Assembly: GCA_020226215.1 (NCBI GenBank)
Contig: CM035228.1
Location: forward strand, 66,871,989 to 66,935,988
Origin: Sindora glabra
Taxonomy: Eukaryota; Streptophyta; Magnoliopsida; Fabales; Fabaceae
DNA: 64,000 nt
Reading direction: 5' to 3'
Every line of letters starts with the position of its first letter. Position 1 is the first letter of the stretch. Below the pieces are notes generated by a model. The model made no database searches and had not been told where the DNA came from. It worked only from the letters and a program-made list of their open reading frames with translations. Below, piece by piece: positions 13,080 through 23,749 of the stretch. Position numbers and translations under genes: made by a program.

Positions 13080-13930
13080 TTAAAATCAGTTCTATCAAAG
13101 ATTGAATGTGCTTTGGCAATTTCACTACAACCACTTGAACTTTAGTGGATTAAAGACTCTTTAATAGAAAAATATGGTGACCAGAATTCCACAAATTATC
13201 ATTTCTTCCTAAGTATGTGAAGAATGTGTTAGCAAACAACACCATTCTCAATTTTTTTAAGATTGAAATTTGTGGCTCAATAAATCCAATCTCTAACAAA
13301 GATAAAAAATATTTAATTATCTTCATTGATGATTATACTTGAAAAACATAGGTTTATTTTTTGCAAAAGAAATCAGAAGCTTTTAGTATGTTTAAAAGCT
13401 TCAAGGCATATGTTAAGAACAAAACAAGGAAAACAATTAAAATTCTTTTTATTGATTATGGTGGAGAATATTACTTAAAGAAATTTGATGCTTTTCATAA
13501 TACTTATGGCATTTGAAGAGAGTTCATAATTGTTTAGGCATTACAACAAAATGGTGTTTCAAAGAGAAAAAAATAGAACCATCTTCAATATAGTGAGCAG
13601 CCTGATGGCAAGAAGAAAATTTTCAAAAAATTTTTGGTGAGAAGCTATAAATCGAAGCATATATGTCTTCTACCTTTGCTGTATAGAACATGACACCAAA
13701 AAAAGCTTAGAGTAGATGGAAACTAGCTATAGATTACTTTAGAATTTTTAGGTGCCTTGCTTTTGTATATATCCTAGACAAGAAGAGGAAGAAACTTGAT
13801 GATAAGTGTGAAAAATATGTCTTTCTTGGTGTAAGTGACTCATCTAAAGTTCATAAGTTATTCAATCTATTAACCAATAAAATTTTGATTAGCAAAGATA
13901 TTATTTTTTACGAGGAGAACACTTAGAATT
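13080..13930 (+). pseudogene. Ty1/copia integrase remnant
   Basis: The His/Cys zinc-binding module is recognisable (HYNHLNFSGLKTL near 13,120, then CEECVSKQHH near 13,220). The core follows with FIDDYT near 13,325 (first catalytic Asp) and FIDYGGEYY near 13,450 (second Asp). The QQNGV motif near 13,544 is followed by Ser-Lys where active copies have the catalytic Glu, so that Glu is replaced by Lys (codon 13,562-13,564). The C-terminal part (KKRKKLDDKCEKYVFLGVS near 13,780) is clear. Several stops interrupt it. The enzyme normally inserts the cDNA into chromosomal DNA. Confidence 0.8.
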
Positions 13931-14094
13931 AGGATGGCAAGCAACTTGCTCCTATTATTTTTGATAATGAAGTTGAAAAAGAAAGTTTGCAACTACCATA
14001 CTAACAAATTTTAGCATTTGAAATTTCATTAAGTGAAGTTACTAATGTAGTAATCAAATCCCAACCATAACATAATAAGAAATGACCAGCATAG

Positions 14095-14800
14095 ATGCAT
14101 GATTATGATATAATAGGTCTTGCTAATCATTTTGAATATTCCATAACTCATTTTTTATTATTTTTGGATTGTGACCCATTAAAGTTTAAGGAAATTATCA
14201 AAGAAGCAAAATGTCAAGAGGTTATAGGAGAAGAAATTGCAACCATTGAAAAGAATAATACTTGGGAATTAATTGATCTCCCAGAATGGTAGAAAACTAT
14301 TGGTGTTAAGTGGGTTTACAAAACAAAACTTAAGGAAAATGGAGAAATTTTCAAATTCAAAGCACACTTGGTCATTAGAGGTTACAAGCAAGAATATGAC
14401 AATAATTACAAAGAGGTTTTTACTCCTATAACAAGGCATGATAAACTTAGAGTGGTGGTTACATTAGCAGCTCAAAGTTCATGGCCTATTTTTCAATTAG
14501 ATATGAAATCAACATTTCTACATAGAAATTTGCAAGAATACATATTTATTGATCAACCTCCTAGTTTTGTGAAATCTGGTTGTAAGCATGACATTTATAG
14601 ATTAAACAAGGCTTTATATGGACTAAAATAAACTCTAATAGCTTGGTATAGTCATATAAGTACTTATTTTTTGAGGGAAGGTTTTAAAAAGTATCTTTAT
14701 GTGCACACAATTTATATAAAAAAATGAAGATGGAGGAAAAATACTAATAACTTGCTTATATGTTAATATATAGTAGAAATGATAAAGATATGATTAAAAT
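14095..14800 (+). pseudogene. Ty1/copia reverse transcriptase remnant
   Basis: Clear RVT_2-family sequence: NNTWELIDLPEW with an in-frame TAG at 14,290, GVKWVYKTKLKENGEIFKFK, FQLDMKSTFLHRNLQEYIF and NKALYGLK. The YVDD box that holds two catalytic aspartates reads YVNI at 14,759-14,770, followed at once by stop codons. The enzyme would copy element RNA into DNA inside the particle; this copy cannot. Confidence 0.85.
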
Positions 14801-14959
14801 TTTTAAAAAAATCTATAATGGTTGAGTTTAGGATGTTTGACGTTGGCTTGATGCATTACTTCCTTGAAATTGAAATGATTCAAAATTCTACTAGCATTTA
14901 TGTCTGTTAAAAGAAATATATTCAGAAAATCTCAAACAAATTTTAGATAAGAAATTGCA

Positions 14960-15710
14960 ATTTTGTTAAAGCACCCACTAAAGTGGGGTTGAAACTTGTA
15001 AAAGAACTTGTAAGGAAAGAAGTGAATAACACTTTTTACAAACAAATAATGGGGAGTTTGTTGTATCTCACAACAACTCAACTAGATATAATACACAATA
15101 TTAGTCTTATTACTAGATATATGGAAAACCTAAAGGAATTGCACTTGCAAGTTGCTAAGAGAATTCTTAAGTACTTAAAAGGTACTATTGATTTTAGATT
15201 ATTTTATAAGAAGGAAGATGAATCAAATTTGTTTAGCTTCATAGATAATGACTATACAAGCAATTTAAAAGAGAAAAAAAGCACTTCTGAATATGCCTTT
15301 ATGTTAGGTTTATGAGCTATTTCATTTTTATAGAAAAAGCAATCAATTGTCACTTTATTAATTTTGGAAGCTGAGTATATAGTTGCAACTTAATGTGCAC
15401 GCCAAGCCATTTGGTTGAAAAGAGTTCCTTAAAAACTTTAGTTTAAGTAAGAAGGAGCTATTTCAATTTACTATGCTAGAAGCTCAATAATTAAACTCTT
15501 TAAAAATCCTATTCTACATGGTAGATGCAAACATGTAAATGTAAGGTGTCATTTCTTGGATACCTTGTGGAAGATGGTGAAATTGATCTTGTTTACTGTA
15601 AGAGTGAAGACCAAGTGGCTAATATTCTTAACAAACCTTTCAAATTAACCACCTTTGTGAAACTTAGAAAACTTCTTGGTGTTTGTGCATTAGATAATCC
15701 AATTGAGAGA
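14960..15710 (+). pseudogene. Ty1/copia RNase H region remnant
   Basis: Reading starts near 14,980 with GLKLVKEL, then GSLLYLTTTQLDIIHNISLI, AKRILKYLKGTIDF, FIDNDYTSNLKEKKSTSEYA and, after stops, EAEYIVAT. The last frame (15,525-15,770) has the tail EDQVANILNKPFK. The order is that of the copia connection/RNase H domain. Stops at 15,313 and several later positions split it. Its activity would degrade the RNA strand of the RNA-DNA hybrid. Confidence 0.8.
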
Positions 15711-15768
15711 AGTGTTGTTCTATTTTTTTTTTACTCTCTCAAAGTAAACTTTTGCAATGGTTCAATTT

Positions 15769-15777
15769 AAGGGGGAT
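15769..15777 (+). other. Polypurine tract of the Ty1/copia element
   Basis: AAGGGGGAT directly precedes the TGTTAAATAAG start of the 3' LTR. This is the usual plus-strand primer position. Confidence 0.85.
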
Positions 15778-16057
15778 TGTTAAATAAGTCCAAGTGCTTA
15801 TTTTTTTGTTTTAGTCTTTATCTGTTTAGCCTTTTGTTTTTCTTAGTTTCAAGGGATCATAGATATTGTTACTATTTCCTTGGCACTAGATAACTCATTT
15901 CTTATTTTCTTAGATTTAGTTATGTAGTTTGTTAATATACAACCTATATAAAAGCTATAAAATAGATGAATAAAATATCCCATATTCAGTTTATCTTTAC
16001 CATTATTCTCTCTTACTTTTTTTTGGATACATTTCTCTTTTACTTTTTGTTATAACA
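15778..16057 (+). repeat. Ty1/copia 3' LTR
   Basis: Starts TGTTAAATAAG and ends TTGTTATAACA, so short inverted TGTTA/TAACA ends are preserved here. A TATAAA-like box lies near 15,948 and an AATAAA near 15,970. Confidence 0.85.
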
Positions 16058-16434
16058 AATCATAATATTATAATTATTATAATATTATACAAATTTTTGT
16101 ATTTATATCATTAAAAATTAATAGACATTAGTGCGAACACACAAGACCAATGTTAGATTGCATTATATAAGCACTTGGCTAGTTTTATTTTAATATTTCT
16201 TTAATTTGAATATTAAAACAAATAAAAAAATTCCCTATAATAAAAAAAATAAAGGTTAAGCATAGAAGTAAAAAATGAAGTCATATCTCAACTAAAGATT
16301 AGTTTGGTTAGCACATTATAGTGTTCGTTCAGCCTTTGGGTATCATAAAATCGTGTTCCCTTGCAAGTGGCTTCTAAAAGTTGTAAGATTACAAGCATGA
16401 AAATTCGCCAAACTTCACAACAAAGTATGCCTTT
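16058..16434. other. Short intergenic spacer, no gene seen
   Basis: Contains a near-palindrome of A and T (AATATTATAATTATTATAAT type) at 16,063-16,090 right at the LTR boundary. Nothing else is recognised. Confidence 0.5.
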
Positions 16435-18055
16435 AGATAAATTCTATGATAAATTATTAATACCTCCTTTGTGATTTGACTTAATTACATTTTATTCGCC
16501 TTTGTTTGAAAAATTCACCTTACCTCCCTTATTGCAAAATAGAGAGAGACGATGTTAACCAAATTTTCACTTTACCCATTCTATCCTTCCTTCCACCAAC
16601 ACTTTAACTCTTTATTCAAGTCCCTAAAATTGACGATCCTATTTTCTCAAATCATAGCTTGATCAACTTATCTGTTTTGATAACCTTCCATTGGTAGCCT
16701 TATCCAACGCCAGTCAAGTCTAGCCATTTTCTACTATCGTTAAGCCTTTTACCATCTCAAACCCAAAGTAAACCCCCATTTTTCTTTCTACACTACTTTT
16801 TCTCTCTAATTCAAAGCTTCCTCCATCCCTATTGATGCCAGCACCGAAGAAAAGCTCAAGATTTTCAAAAAAATTATGGATCTAAGCAGAAAGGTATCAA
16901 GTATTGGATCCGATGCTGTGGCTCCATCCATAATGTCACTCCTTTCTCAACTTGTAGAAAGAGGGGTTTTAGTGGCTTTTAGTGGCTTTACACTAGTATG
17001 AAAGGTGAGTTATGATGAAAAATAGGGGTGTAGTTAGCAATGAGATGCCACCATTGGAAGTAGAATGGTTACAGGAGAATTTTGATTAGGAGAAGGTGTT
17101 GTTATTGAACTCAAAATGCGAGTATAAAGAAAAAAAATGGTGAACAAGAAAATTAAATCAAATTGAGATTTTTTTTATAAATCTAATTGATTTATCTATA
17201 GATTTTGCTTTTTTTTAATTTTACAAATCTTATTTTTCCCTTGAATCTAGTGTATTTTATTTGGAAATTTTGTTTTGGTGGGAAGCCAGGCACAACATCT
17301 ACTTGGTTTCAGCAAGACTTCTTGTATGAGAAATGGAAAATTCAAGTTTTAACTCTTTTTTCTATTTTTGTATTGTTGATTTTTTAGTTTCATCTATGGA
17401 ACTATGAATTAATTATTGTTGCCAATGCTATTCATAGGTGTGTTTATTCACTCTCAATGGCAGCAGCATTCGGTGAACCAGCACAAAAGGAATAATCCTA
17501 TATTTGTGTGTTTTTGTTTCTATGCTACTGATATTTGAGTGTTTGGTTTGTACATTTAGGCTAGCATAATTATTATTTCTGCAACTAATAATTATTAATT
17601 GGTATAAATGTTTGATTGATATTCAGAAGAATTATTTTTCCTCCCTTATGCTTCTTATCTTTCTTTTATATTGATTAAATGCTTAATTGATATTTAGATT
17701 ATAATTATTAATTGGTATCAATGCTTGATTGGTAGTTAGGGAGATTAATTTTCTCTTTATTAAAGGTCGAATGTTTTCAATTCAAATTAATTAAAATAAT
17801 TTGCTGTAAATGCGTATCAATGGTGCAAATAGTCTAAATATTTGGTCAAAATGTTTAAGCCACAGTGGGCTTATGATTTTCAAGCATTTCTAACCTTTTT
17901 GTTACAAATTCTAATGGTGGTTAGACATCAAGCGGCAAAGGGCATTATTATATGCATAAAGAAAAGGAGGTAGGGTGAATTTCTCAAACATAAGAGAAAT
18001 AGATGGTAATTAAATCAAGTTTTAAAAAAGGTTGTGATCATTTACACTAGATTAT
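16435..18055. mobile_element. TIR-flanked element, non-autonomous MULE-like
   Basis: About 90 bp at 16,444-16,535 aligns in inverted orientation with about 105 bp at 17,945-18,050. Paired strings include GACTTAATTACA against GATTTAATTACC, and GAAAAATTCACCTTACCTCC against GAGAAATTCACCCTACCTCC. No transposase is visible inside, so the element is non-autonomous. Long, imperfect TIRs around unrelated, higher-GC interior sequence fit Mutator-like elements that capture gene pieces. The superfamily is inference, since no 9-bp target-site duplication was found. Confidence 0.6.
16810..17001 (+). pseudogene. Coding-like fragment inside the TIR element
   Basis: An open stretch of 63 codons, with no start codon of its own, ends at the TGA at 16,999. 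It has unusually protein-like composition for this window: a charged helix (TEEKLKIFKKIMDLSRKV), then a small/hydrophobic stretch (VAPSIMSLLSQLVERGVL). I do not recognise the family. It could be a captured exon from a host gene. The short ATG frame at 17,458-17,496 (MAAAFGEPAQKE) might be a second piece. A small TTTTAGTGGC duplication lies near its end. Confidence 0.35.
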
Positions 18056-18867
18056 AATATTCGGGGCTATATAAGTAATTACCCAAGTAGCTACCTACCG
18101 TTATTTATTACCATTTTATACAAAGGATTGCTTATATAATTAAGACCAACTCCTACACTCTTTAGTAGGAAAAATTTTCATATTACACTTATAATATTCA
18201 ACTTTTACAAGTCTATTATTGCATTGTTCAAACTATGGTCTTTCCATAGTTTGCAAAATTACATCAAACAATAATTAGGATGAATTTTACTTTATACATT
18301 CTTTTACAAACACTTCAAAGTCACTCAATCTTAAAAATTGTGACATTCATAATTCTGTGAATCCTATTATTTATTGGGAAGAGTGCATGATACACTCCTG
18401 AAATAGAAGCTCTTCTCAATTAGGACTCAAAATGTTACAATTAGGGAACTATGTATGTCATATCTGCATAAATGGACAAACCAACATACAAAGAATATAC
18501 CTGAAGTAACAAGAAAAAGGAATGTAAATGACTCACAAATGCCATTTGAGATTGTTTAGTTAATGAATTATTTCCTAAATCGAATACAACGTGATTAGAG
18601 TATTAATAGGTTTCTTCTTTTTAATAGAAATCATCTTCGGATTTGAATCCGAACCTATTGATAAGTAAAGTCTGCATAAGGTTAGCTTGTTCTTGCTAGA
18701 TCAATGCCTTATTGATAATTCATGCCATCTATATACTGTGTTAAAAAAAAATAATGCATGATGTAATTGTAGTGGGATAAAATAATTTTGCCTTTAAAAT
18801 AGAGAATGGTATTTTCAACTACACTCTTTATATTTAATATTAAATAAATAAAACATTTTCTGTTATC
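18056..18867. other. Intergenic DNA downstream of the ACT-repeat gene
   Basis: Contains a perfect 9-bp stem hairpin (AAACTATGG, 5-base loop, CCATAGTTT; 18,230-18,252) and an 18-bp palindrome around TTCGGATTTGAATCCGAA (18,636-18,653). No gene is seen. The palindrome recalls a tRNA T-arm, but no cloverleaf surrounds it. Confidence 0.5.
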
Positions 18868-18873
18868 TTTATT
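18868..18873 (-). terminator. Candidate poly(A) signal of the ACT-repeat gene
   Basis: AATAAA on the minus strand, about 150 bp beyond the stop codon at 19,022. The spacing suits a short plant 3' UTR, but plant signals are degenerate and the true cleavage site is unknown. Confidence 0.4.
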
Positions 18874-19021
18874 TTTTTAACTATAAACACAAGTAAATAG
18901 AATTATTTCTAGTAAAGATATTTTCCGTCAATATAAATGATCCTAAATTATTTTAAGCCATAGCACACAGGCGCTTAACCGAGGGCAAAACGAGCTTCAT
19001 ATGGGCAAAAATTGGACCAAA

Positions 19022-22000
19022 TTACCAACCCATCAGCAATCTTTTAACTTCATCCACTATCTGACTTCTTGCTCGACTGCTATCCAATGGAAAGTCGTGA
19101 TTTTCGTCCAATAGAAGCCGGTAGACTTCCCATTGGCGTTCTTGCGTGGAATGCCTCATAATTTCAGCCTGTCATCCAACAAAAGGAGAGATTATATTTT
19201 ATAGGAGATAATATTGCAAGTAACCATAATATTTTAATCTCTCGTTTATAAGTATACTAATTATTATATCCTTCAAATTTTACCATTAGTGTTAATGTTA
19301 ATTATTCTTACTTTTATTATAAACATTCATTACTTCCCTCACTTGGAATCGATAAGCTCCACCTTACAATGCCAAATACACATCGACTTTTTGACTACAT
19401 TCTTTATGTTCACCAGCTATTCAAGCATTGCAAGTAAAGGAGAGACGAATAATTATAACAAAAAGAAAAAAAATGGATTACTAATGCAAATGCTATTTAT
19501 GAAATTTGAGTATATAATAATGCGTCTCTATAAAGGAGAGATTAATTATTATGTTTACTCTTAACATTTATTAATAAAACACTTGCAATCCTTGACAGTA
19601 AGCCACTTAATTCATACCGAGAAAATGAATATTCCCAACGCCTTTAATGCCAATGTAACATCATAGAATACTCTGGGCCTTCCCTTTCCAGATAACTCTA
19701 CAGGGTTAGCAACCAGTAGTTCTGTATCTGGGCCTCGGTTGACAATAATCACCCGCAGGGGATGAAGTATCTCTTTCCTCAAACAAGAACACAAAGCAAT
19801 CTGACTTTCAGGATCTATGCTCTTTTTCCCATCTTTTTTCTGGACAAACAGGTCAATATTTCGAAAACCTTTTGCACTTGAAGTGAAGCGACCATACGTG
19901 ACCTAGCCGACAAAAACAAGATAATTATGTGTAAGTAAACACACTGCAACAAAATCTAACCATGTGGTAACAGATGCCATATGAAAGAAAGAATGTTAAC
20001 AAAAACCATAAAAGCTGCTTCTTTAACCCTTTTAACTAAGAAATATATATTCTAACTCTCAAAGCCAGAATTAAACAATGGCAGGTCTAAGAACAACAAA
20101 AAGAAGTCCTTGGGATATACCCGCATGAAGAACGGACATGCGGAAACAATCTCATAAAGTATCCATGTTATTAACAAGTGATGGCTAGAATGAAGTCCCC
20201 ACCCCCTCCGGTTTTTTTTTTTTCCCCCCGGTTATATTGATGGTAAGGAGGTTTAATCTTAAGATTTAAGATTTCCGGTGTACTACCCAAGTCCCTTCAA
20301 CACAGGACCAGCAATTGGAGGCTTGAGTGAAGTCCACTTCTAATACCTATTTCAGACTTACTTTTCGGCTTTTATACAGGAAGCAGCTTCTTTTTTATAG
20401 GGTTTAAAGTTTAAGGTTTAGGGAGAAAGCAGAACATGTGCAAAAATGACAACTCATACCTTAATATCAAAGTCCTTAGAAATTCTCATAATATCATAAC
20501 ACAAGCCCTTCTGGTCAACGCACTGTATCTGAAACAAGGTATGAGCTGGGCTCATTGAATTATCTACCATGATAGTAGGCTTTTTCAATGTTCTCACATC
20601 TGGGCTCAGAGGTTGCGAAGATGTCTCTTTGTCTGACAGCTCAGAACTAAATAACTCGTCAGCAACTGCTGAAGGAAGAGAAGACGACCCCTGCATACTT
20701 CCATATTCAGGCCCAGCTAGCTGAATTTCACAGGTGATACAATACTCTCCTAAAGCACCCTTCATATAATCACATACATAATCTTGCCTCTCTTCCGTGT
20801 GTAATTGGTCCCTGTTTTCATCAGGAATTAATAAGATGCCCTATAACAAATATTGGTTGAGCACATTATGTTCACACGCTATCTCTCACTATTCCACACA
20901 TGGCATTGTTGGAATTAAACCGGCTCCACCTATTTTAATTAATGGAGGAAGTTTGGTTCACATTGTGCTATTGGTGCATGTGTGAGAATAGTGTGAGTAG
21001 TGTCTACAGTACCGATTGAAGGCTGACACAAACGCAACAGCTATCAATTGATTTTGTTCAAATGATGAATGAATAGTGTTCTCCAAAGCAAGAATATTAT
21101 CATCTAAACAGATACAAGAAACAAGGATTAACATGAAGGCTAAAGCAGAGAGCAAAACACTGACATGGTGTTGTATAGGTTTTTGTAGCTTAATTAGAAA
21201 ATTTAACCAAATCTATCAATCAGTCAAAAAGTAGGACAATTCATATCACTATACGACTCACTACCTTCGAAAAATTGGGTTACAGCCATGAATATTTCAA
21301 GCAAGAATTCTTCATCAAAATTAAACAGTTTATAATGACAATGGATGGGATGAAAAAGAATCATGACCTCGTGTCATCAGTGTTTATTTCATATCTAGTT
21401 AAAATTGTTAACAACATTCTTAATTTACTTTCAACATGCAACTATAACTCCCCTCCTTCACAATAACTTAATTATTCAACTAAGGGTAGTATCTATTCAT
21501 ACAGAAAATATTCAAAGTTTTCCTAGCTTCAGAAAAATTTGTCTTTGTCTGGATTGTTTAGATATTGAAGCTATTATCTCTTGGGTCTATAAGCATTACT
21601 GGTCACATAAAAGAATCAAGTAGTCACACTAACAATATGACCAGAAATAGACTACTCGACTTGTGCTACACATTCTTTCTATACATCAGTTAATCCTAAG
21701 TCTCATGTATTAGTTAGATTCATTTTAACTTCATCCAAAGATTTATTCCATTTCAATACCTATGACTGCACAGACCGCATGTTCTTGCAAAGAGACAAGA
21801 ACAGAGAGAAAAATTCTTCTGAACCTTGTGTAAATAGAAGCAAACCACTTTCAACGTTGGAGGCATAGTGAAATGCTACTTATCCAAGAGAGCAAGTAGT
21901 AAACAATCTCAAAGAAGAATTCAGGAAGTATTTCACTTCAGGGGAGACCTAACTGGAAAAGAAAGAGCAGAAATAATATAAATCAATCCAATAAATGCTC

Positions 22001-23429
22001 AGTGGCAAATCTTGACCTAAAATTTTGAAAGGACCAAAAAATAAAATTTATGGGAATGAGGGAGGACAACTCATTAAAAAAAATTACATATTGGATGATA
22101 CTAATACGTGGTTTTAAAAGTTTTTGTACATTTAAAATGCCTACTGGTCATAGATACAAGTTGTCAAGTTTCCTCAAAAACAAAATGCAGGCAGGATTAC
22201 AACATTCAGTTATGCAAATTAAAAGGCAAAAACCATCACAGAACCAAAGCTAATAATCATACTAGTCTGTTTTGCAGTATAAATTTCAAATGGCATGGAA
22301 CATGGATGGAAATTATGAACTGATGCAACTCTTATGAATAAGAATCTCATACTTACATAACATCGGTAACAAAGAACAGGTCCAAGGCCCTTCCATCGGG
22401 AGTTGGCATCACTTTCACTCTCTGGATTGTTAGTTCAAGTCTGACGAGGATATCAGCAACATCTACAAGTAAAAAAGACACCTTCAGCCAAAGGTTCTAC
22501 ATATGCAATCAAAGTCAGATAAGCAAATAACTAAGAACATGGCCTTCATTAATTACCATGTAACAATCCTTTATGGTCAACAACCCAAACCTTCAATAAG
22601 TAAATTGGAGCCGGGGAGGGATTAGTAGATTGTTTAGTCAAGTAATATGAAAATAAACAGGAAGGGCAAGCAGAAAGGAGCCTGGTTTTCAAGCTTTCCC
22701 AATCAACGTTGACTTCTCTAGGACGTGGAACAACCCAAAAAACGATGTAGCACCATCTTCCATCCGTTGAAATATCTACAAAAATCCCCATTTCACTGGC
22801 ATCATCTTTCGCATACACCACTATCACAAGTTCACTACTGCTATGACAATGAAGCCAACAAATATAATACATGTAATTTCATAAAAGAAGCCAGTAAGAA
22901 ATATGAAGGGAAAAAGGAGATAACTGAACCAGCAAATCATGACCCAAAAAAGAGTCAGCAAAATTTTTCTTAAAATAAAAATAAAACGTCTTAGACGACT
23001 ATGTAGTTTGCAAAAACAGTATTCGCACATTTTCATCCACGTAAAATACATATTTCGTTTGACCGGGATGAAAATGAGCATTTACTCTCACAAAAATGGC
23101 TTTCAAACCAATAAGTTTTTTTCCTTCTTGTGCAAACAATCAGAAAAGAACTTTAAATCATATACTTCGGGATAATTCACAGTATTGATCCGCACAAAAA
23201 ACCAGTCCTTAGAATATGTACCATGAAATATACAAGTTTCCCAATACTCTGAAGAATGGAGAAAACTCATATTACCTGCTTTGGTAGTGCCCAGTCCGAA
23301 CTCGAGAATAATTCTACAAAGATCACAGCCTAGGCCAGCTTTGTCGGGGCAATTAACGGTGACCACACATGGCTCGTCTGGCTTCTTACTCTGCTGGATT
23401 ACGACGACGTCGGAGGAGGAAATCCCCAT
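19022..23429 (-). CDS. ACR10: ACT domain repeat protein (ACR10-like), six exons
   Basis: Six exons join to 1,263 nt encoding 420 residues: 23429-23276, 22775-22557, 22462-22357, 20811-20460, 19902-19618 and 19168-19022. All introns are GT-AG and every junction keeps frame. The protein belongs to the plant ACR family of stand-alone ACT repeats, thought to sense amino acids; in Arabidopsis ACR9/10/11 have been linked to nitrogen responses. ACT-type repeats show at about residues 20-100 (VTVNCPDKAGLGCDLCRIIL, then STDGRWCYIVFWV), 109-190 (VDHKGLLHDVADIL), 249-325 (CVDQKGLCYDIMR) and 330-400 (SGKGRPRVFYDVTLALK), ending RRLLMGW-like (RLLMGW). Length and ends match the roughly 410-residue Arabidopsis proteins. 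The string RQWEVYRLLLDE and other spots recall ACR10 more than ACR9. The start is the first ATG in this frame; upstream codons lack ATG and run to a TGA near 23,573. No signal peptide or membrane segment is seen. The gene looks intact. Confidence 0.9.
20197..20423. other. Homopolymer block and telomere-like string in intron 4
   Basis: Within intron 4 (19,903-20,459) lies a C-rich/T-rich run (20,197-20,231: C4, C5, T12, C6). Further on, a degenerate telomere-repeat-like string (GGTTTAAAGTTTAAGGTTTAGGG class, 20,399-20,423) reads CCCTAAACC on the coding strand. Homopolymer lengths may be assembly-sensitive. CCCTAAA-type strings are also known as telo-box motifs, but an intron position makes a regulatory role uncertain. 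Confidence 0.5.
20812..22356 (-). other. Intron 3 of the ACT-repeat gene (1,545 bp)
   Basis: Begins GTAAGTATG and ends AAAACAG. By far the longest intron, against 500, 94, 557 and 449 bp for introns 1, 2, 4 and 5. It holds no recognisable transposon. The plus-strand open frames inside it are short and look like chance. Confidence 0.8.
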
Positions 23430-23740
23430 ATCTGAAGCAGAAGCAAGAAGAAGATAGTTTAGGGGTTTCCCCAGCGATGTGTTGAGGTTCAGGCCACAAT
23501 GTCGCCGGAGCTGGTTCAGTTGCTCCGGCGAACGCAAGATTATGGCTCTCCGATTCTGAAATGTGAGTGAAAATCAGAGACCGCACGCAGAGTGAGGGAT
23601 CTGTGCATTTTTATCAGCCGCAATTTGGCTGTTGTTGTAGGGGATGGGCCCCGCATGTTCTCGGGTCCACGATAGAGTGCGTCAGCGCTGTCTGGTAGCC
23701 GCATACTGCCAAGAATGCATTTTACTATGTAAAGTGAAAA
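23430..23740 (-). promoter_or_regulatory. 5' UTR and promoter region of the ACT-repeat gene
   Basis: A GC-richer island compared with the surrounding DNA. It contains a TGGGCC/GGGCCC site (23,645-23,651), the core of the plant site II element bound by TCP factors, which often drives housekeeping or growth-linked expression. No clear TATA box is seen. The promoter must lie between the gene start and the inverted-repeat element beginning near 23,750, so it is compact. The transcription start is not determinable. Confidence 0.5.
23540..23608 (-). other. Possible upstream ORF, 22 codons
   Basis: ATG at 23,608 opens a 22-codon frame ending at the TAA at 23,540, about 110 nt before the main start codon and not overlapping it. 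If transcription starts upstream of 23,608 it could modulate translation of the ACT-repeat protein. If the start is downstream the frame is irrelevant. Confidence 0.35.
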
Positions 23741-23749
23741 ATTAAAAAG

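Larger units (their letters stand above)
12005..16057 (+). mobile_element. Decayed full-length Ty1/copia LTR retrotransposon
   Basis: The element has two LTRs (12,005-12,261 and 15,778-16,057), a primer-binding site matching an initiator-Met tRNA motif just inside the 5' LTR, and a polypurine tract just before the 3' LTR. The internal order gag, protease, integrase, reverse transcriptase, RNase H is diagnostic of Ty1/copia. Every domain carries stop codons or frame breaks, and key catalytic residues are replaced in the protease, integrase and reverse transcriptase. The zinc-knuckle region between gag and protease is reduced to about 130 bp, so an internal deletion is likely. No clean target-site duplication is seen, and the 5' LTR has lost its TG start. 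The element is old and inactive. Confidence 0.9.

Noticed and set aside
18636..18653. Palindrome resembling a tRNA T-arm
   Set aside because: No acceptor, D or anticodon stems can be drawn around it.
22050..22323. Two overlapping plus-strand frames in intron 3
   Set aside because: They overlap each other in different frames, lie inside an intron of the opposite strand and resemble nothing known.
23103..23537. 144-codon minus-strand frame as an N-terminally extended single-exon gene
   Set aside because: Its apparent start is TTG, and its 3' part runs into intron 1. The spliced model starting at the ATG at 23,429 fits the family start (MGI...) and length.
23386..23586. 66-codon minus-strand frame over the same region
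   Set aside because: It starts with GTG and is a shadow of exon 1 and the 5' UTR in another frame.
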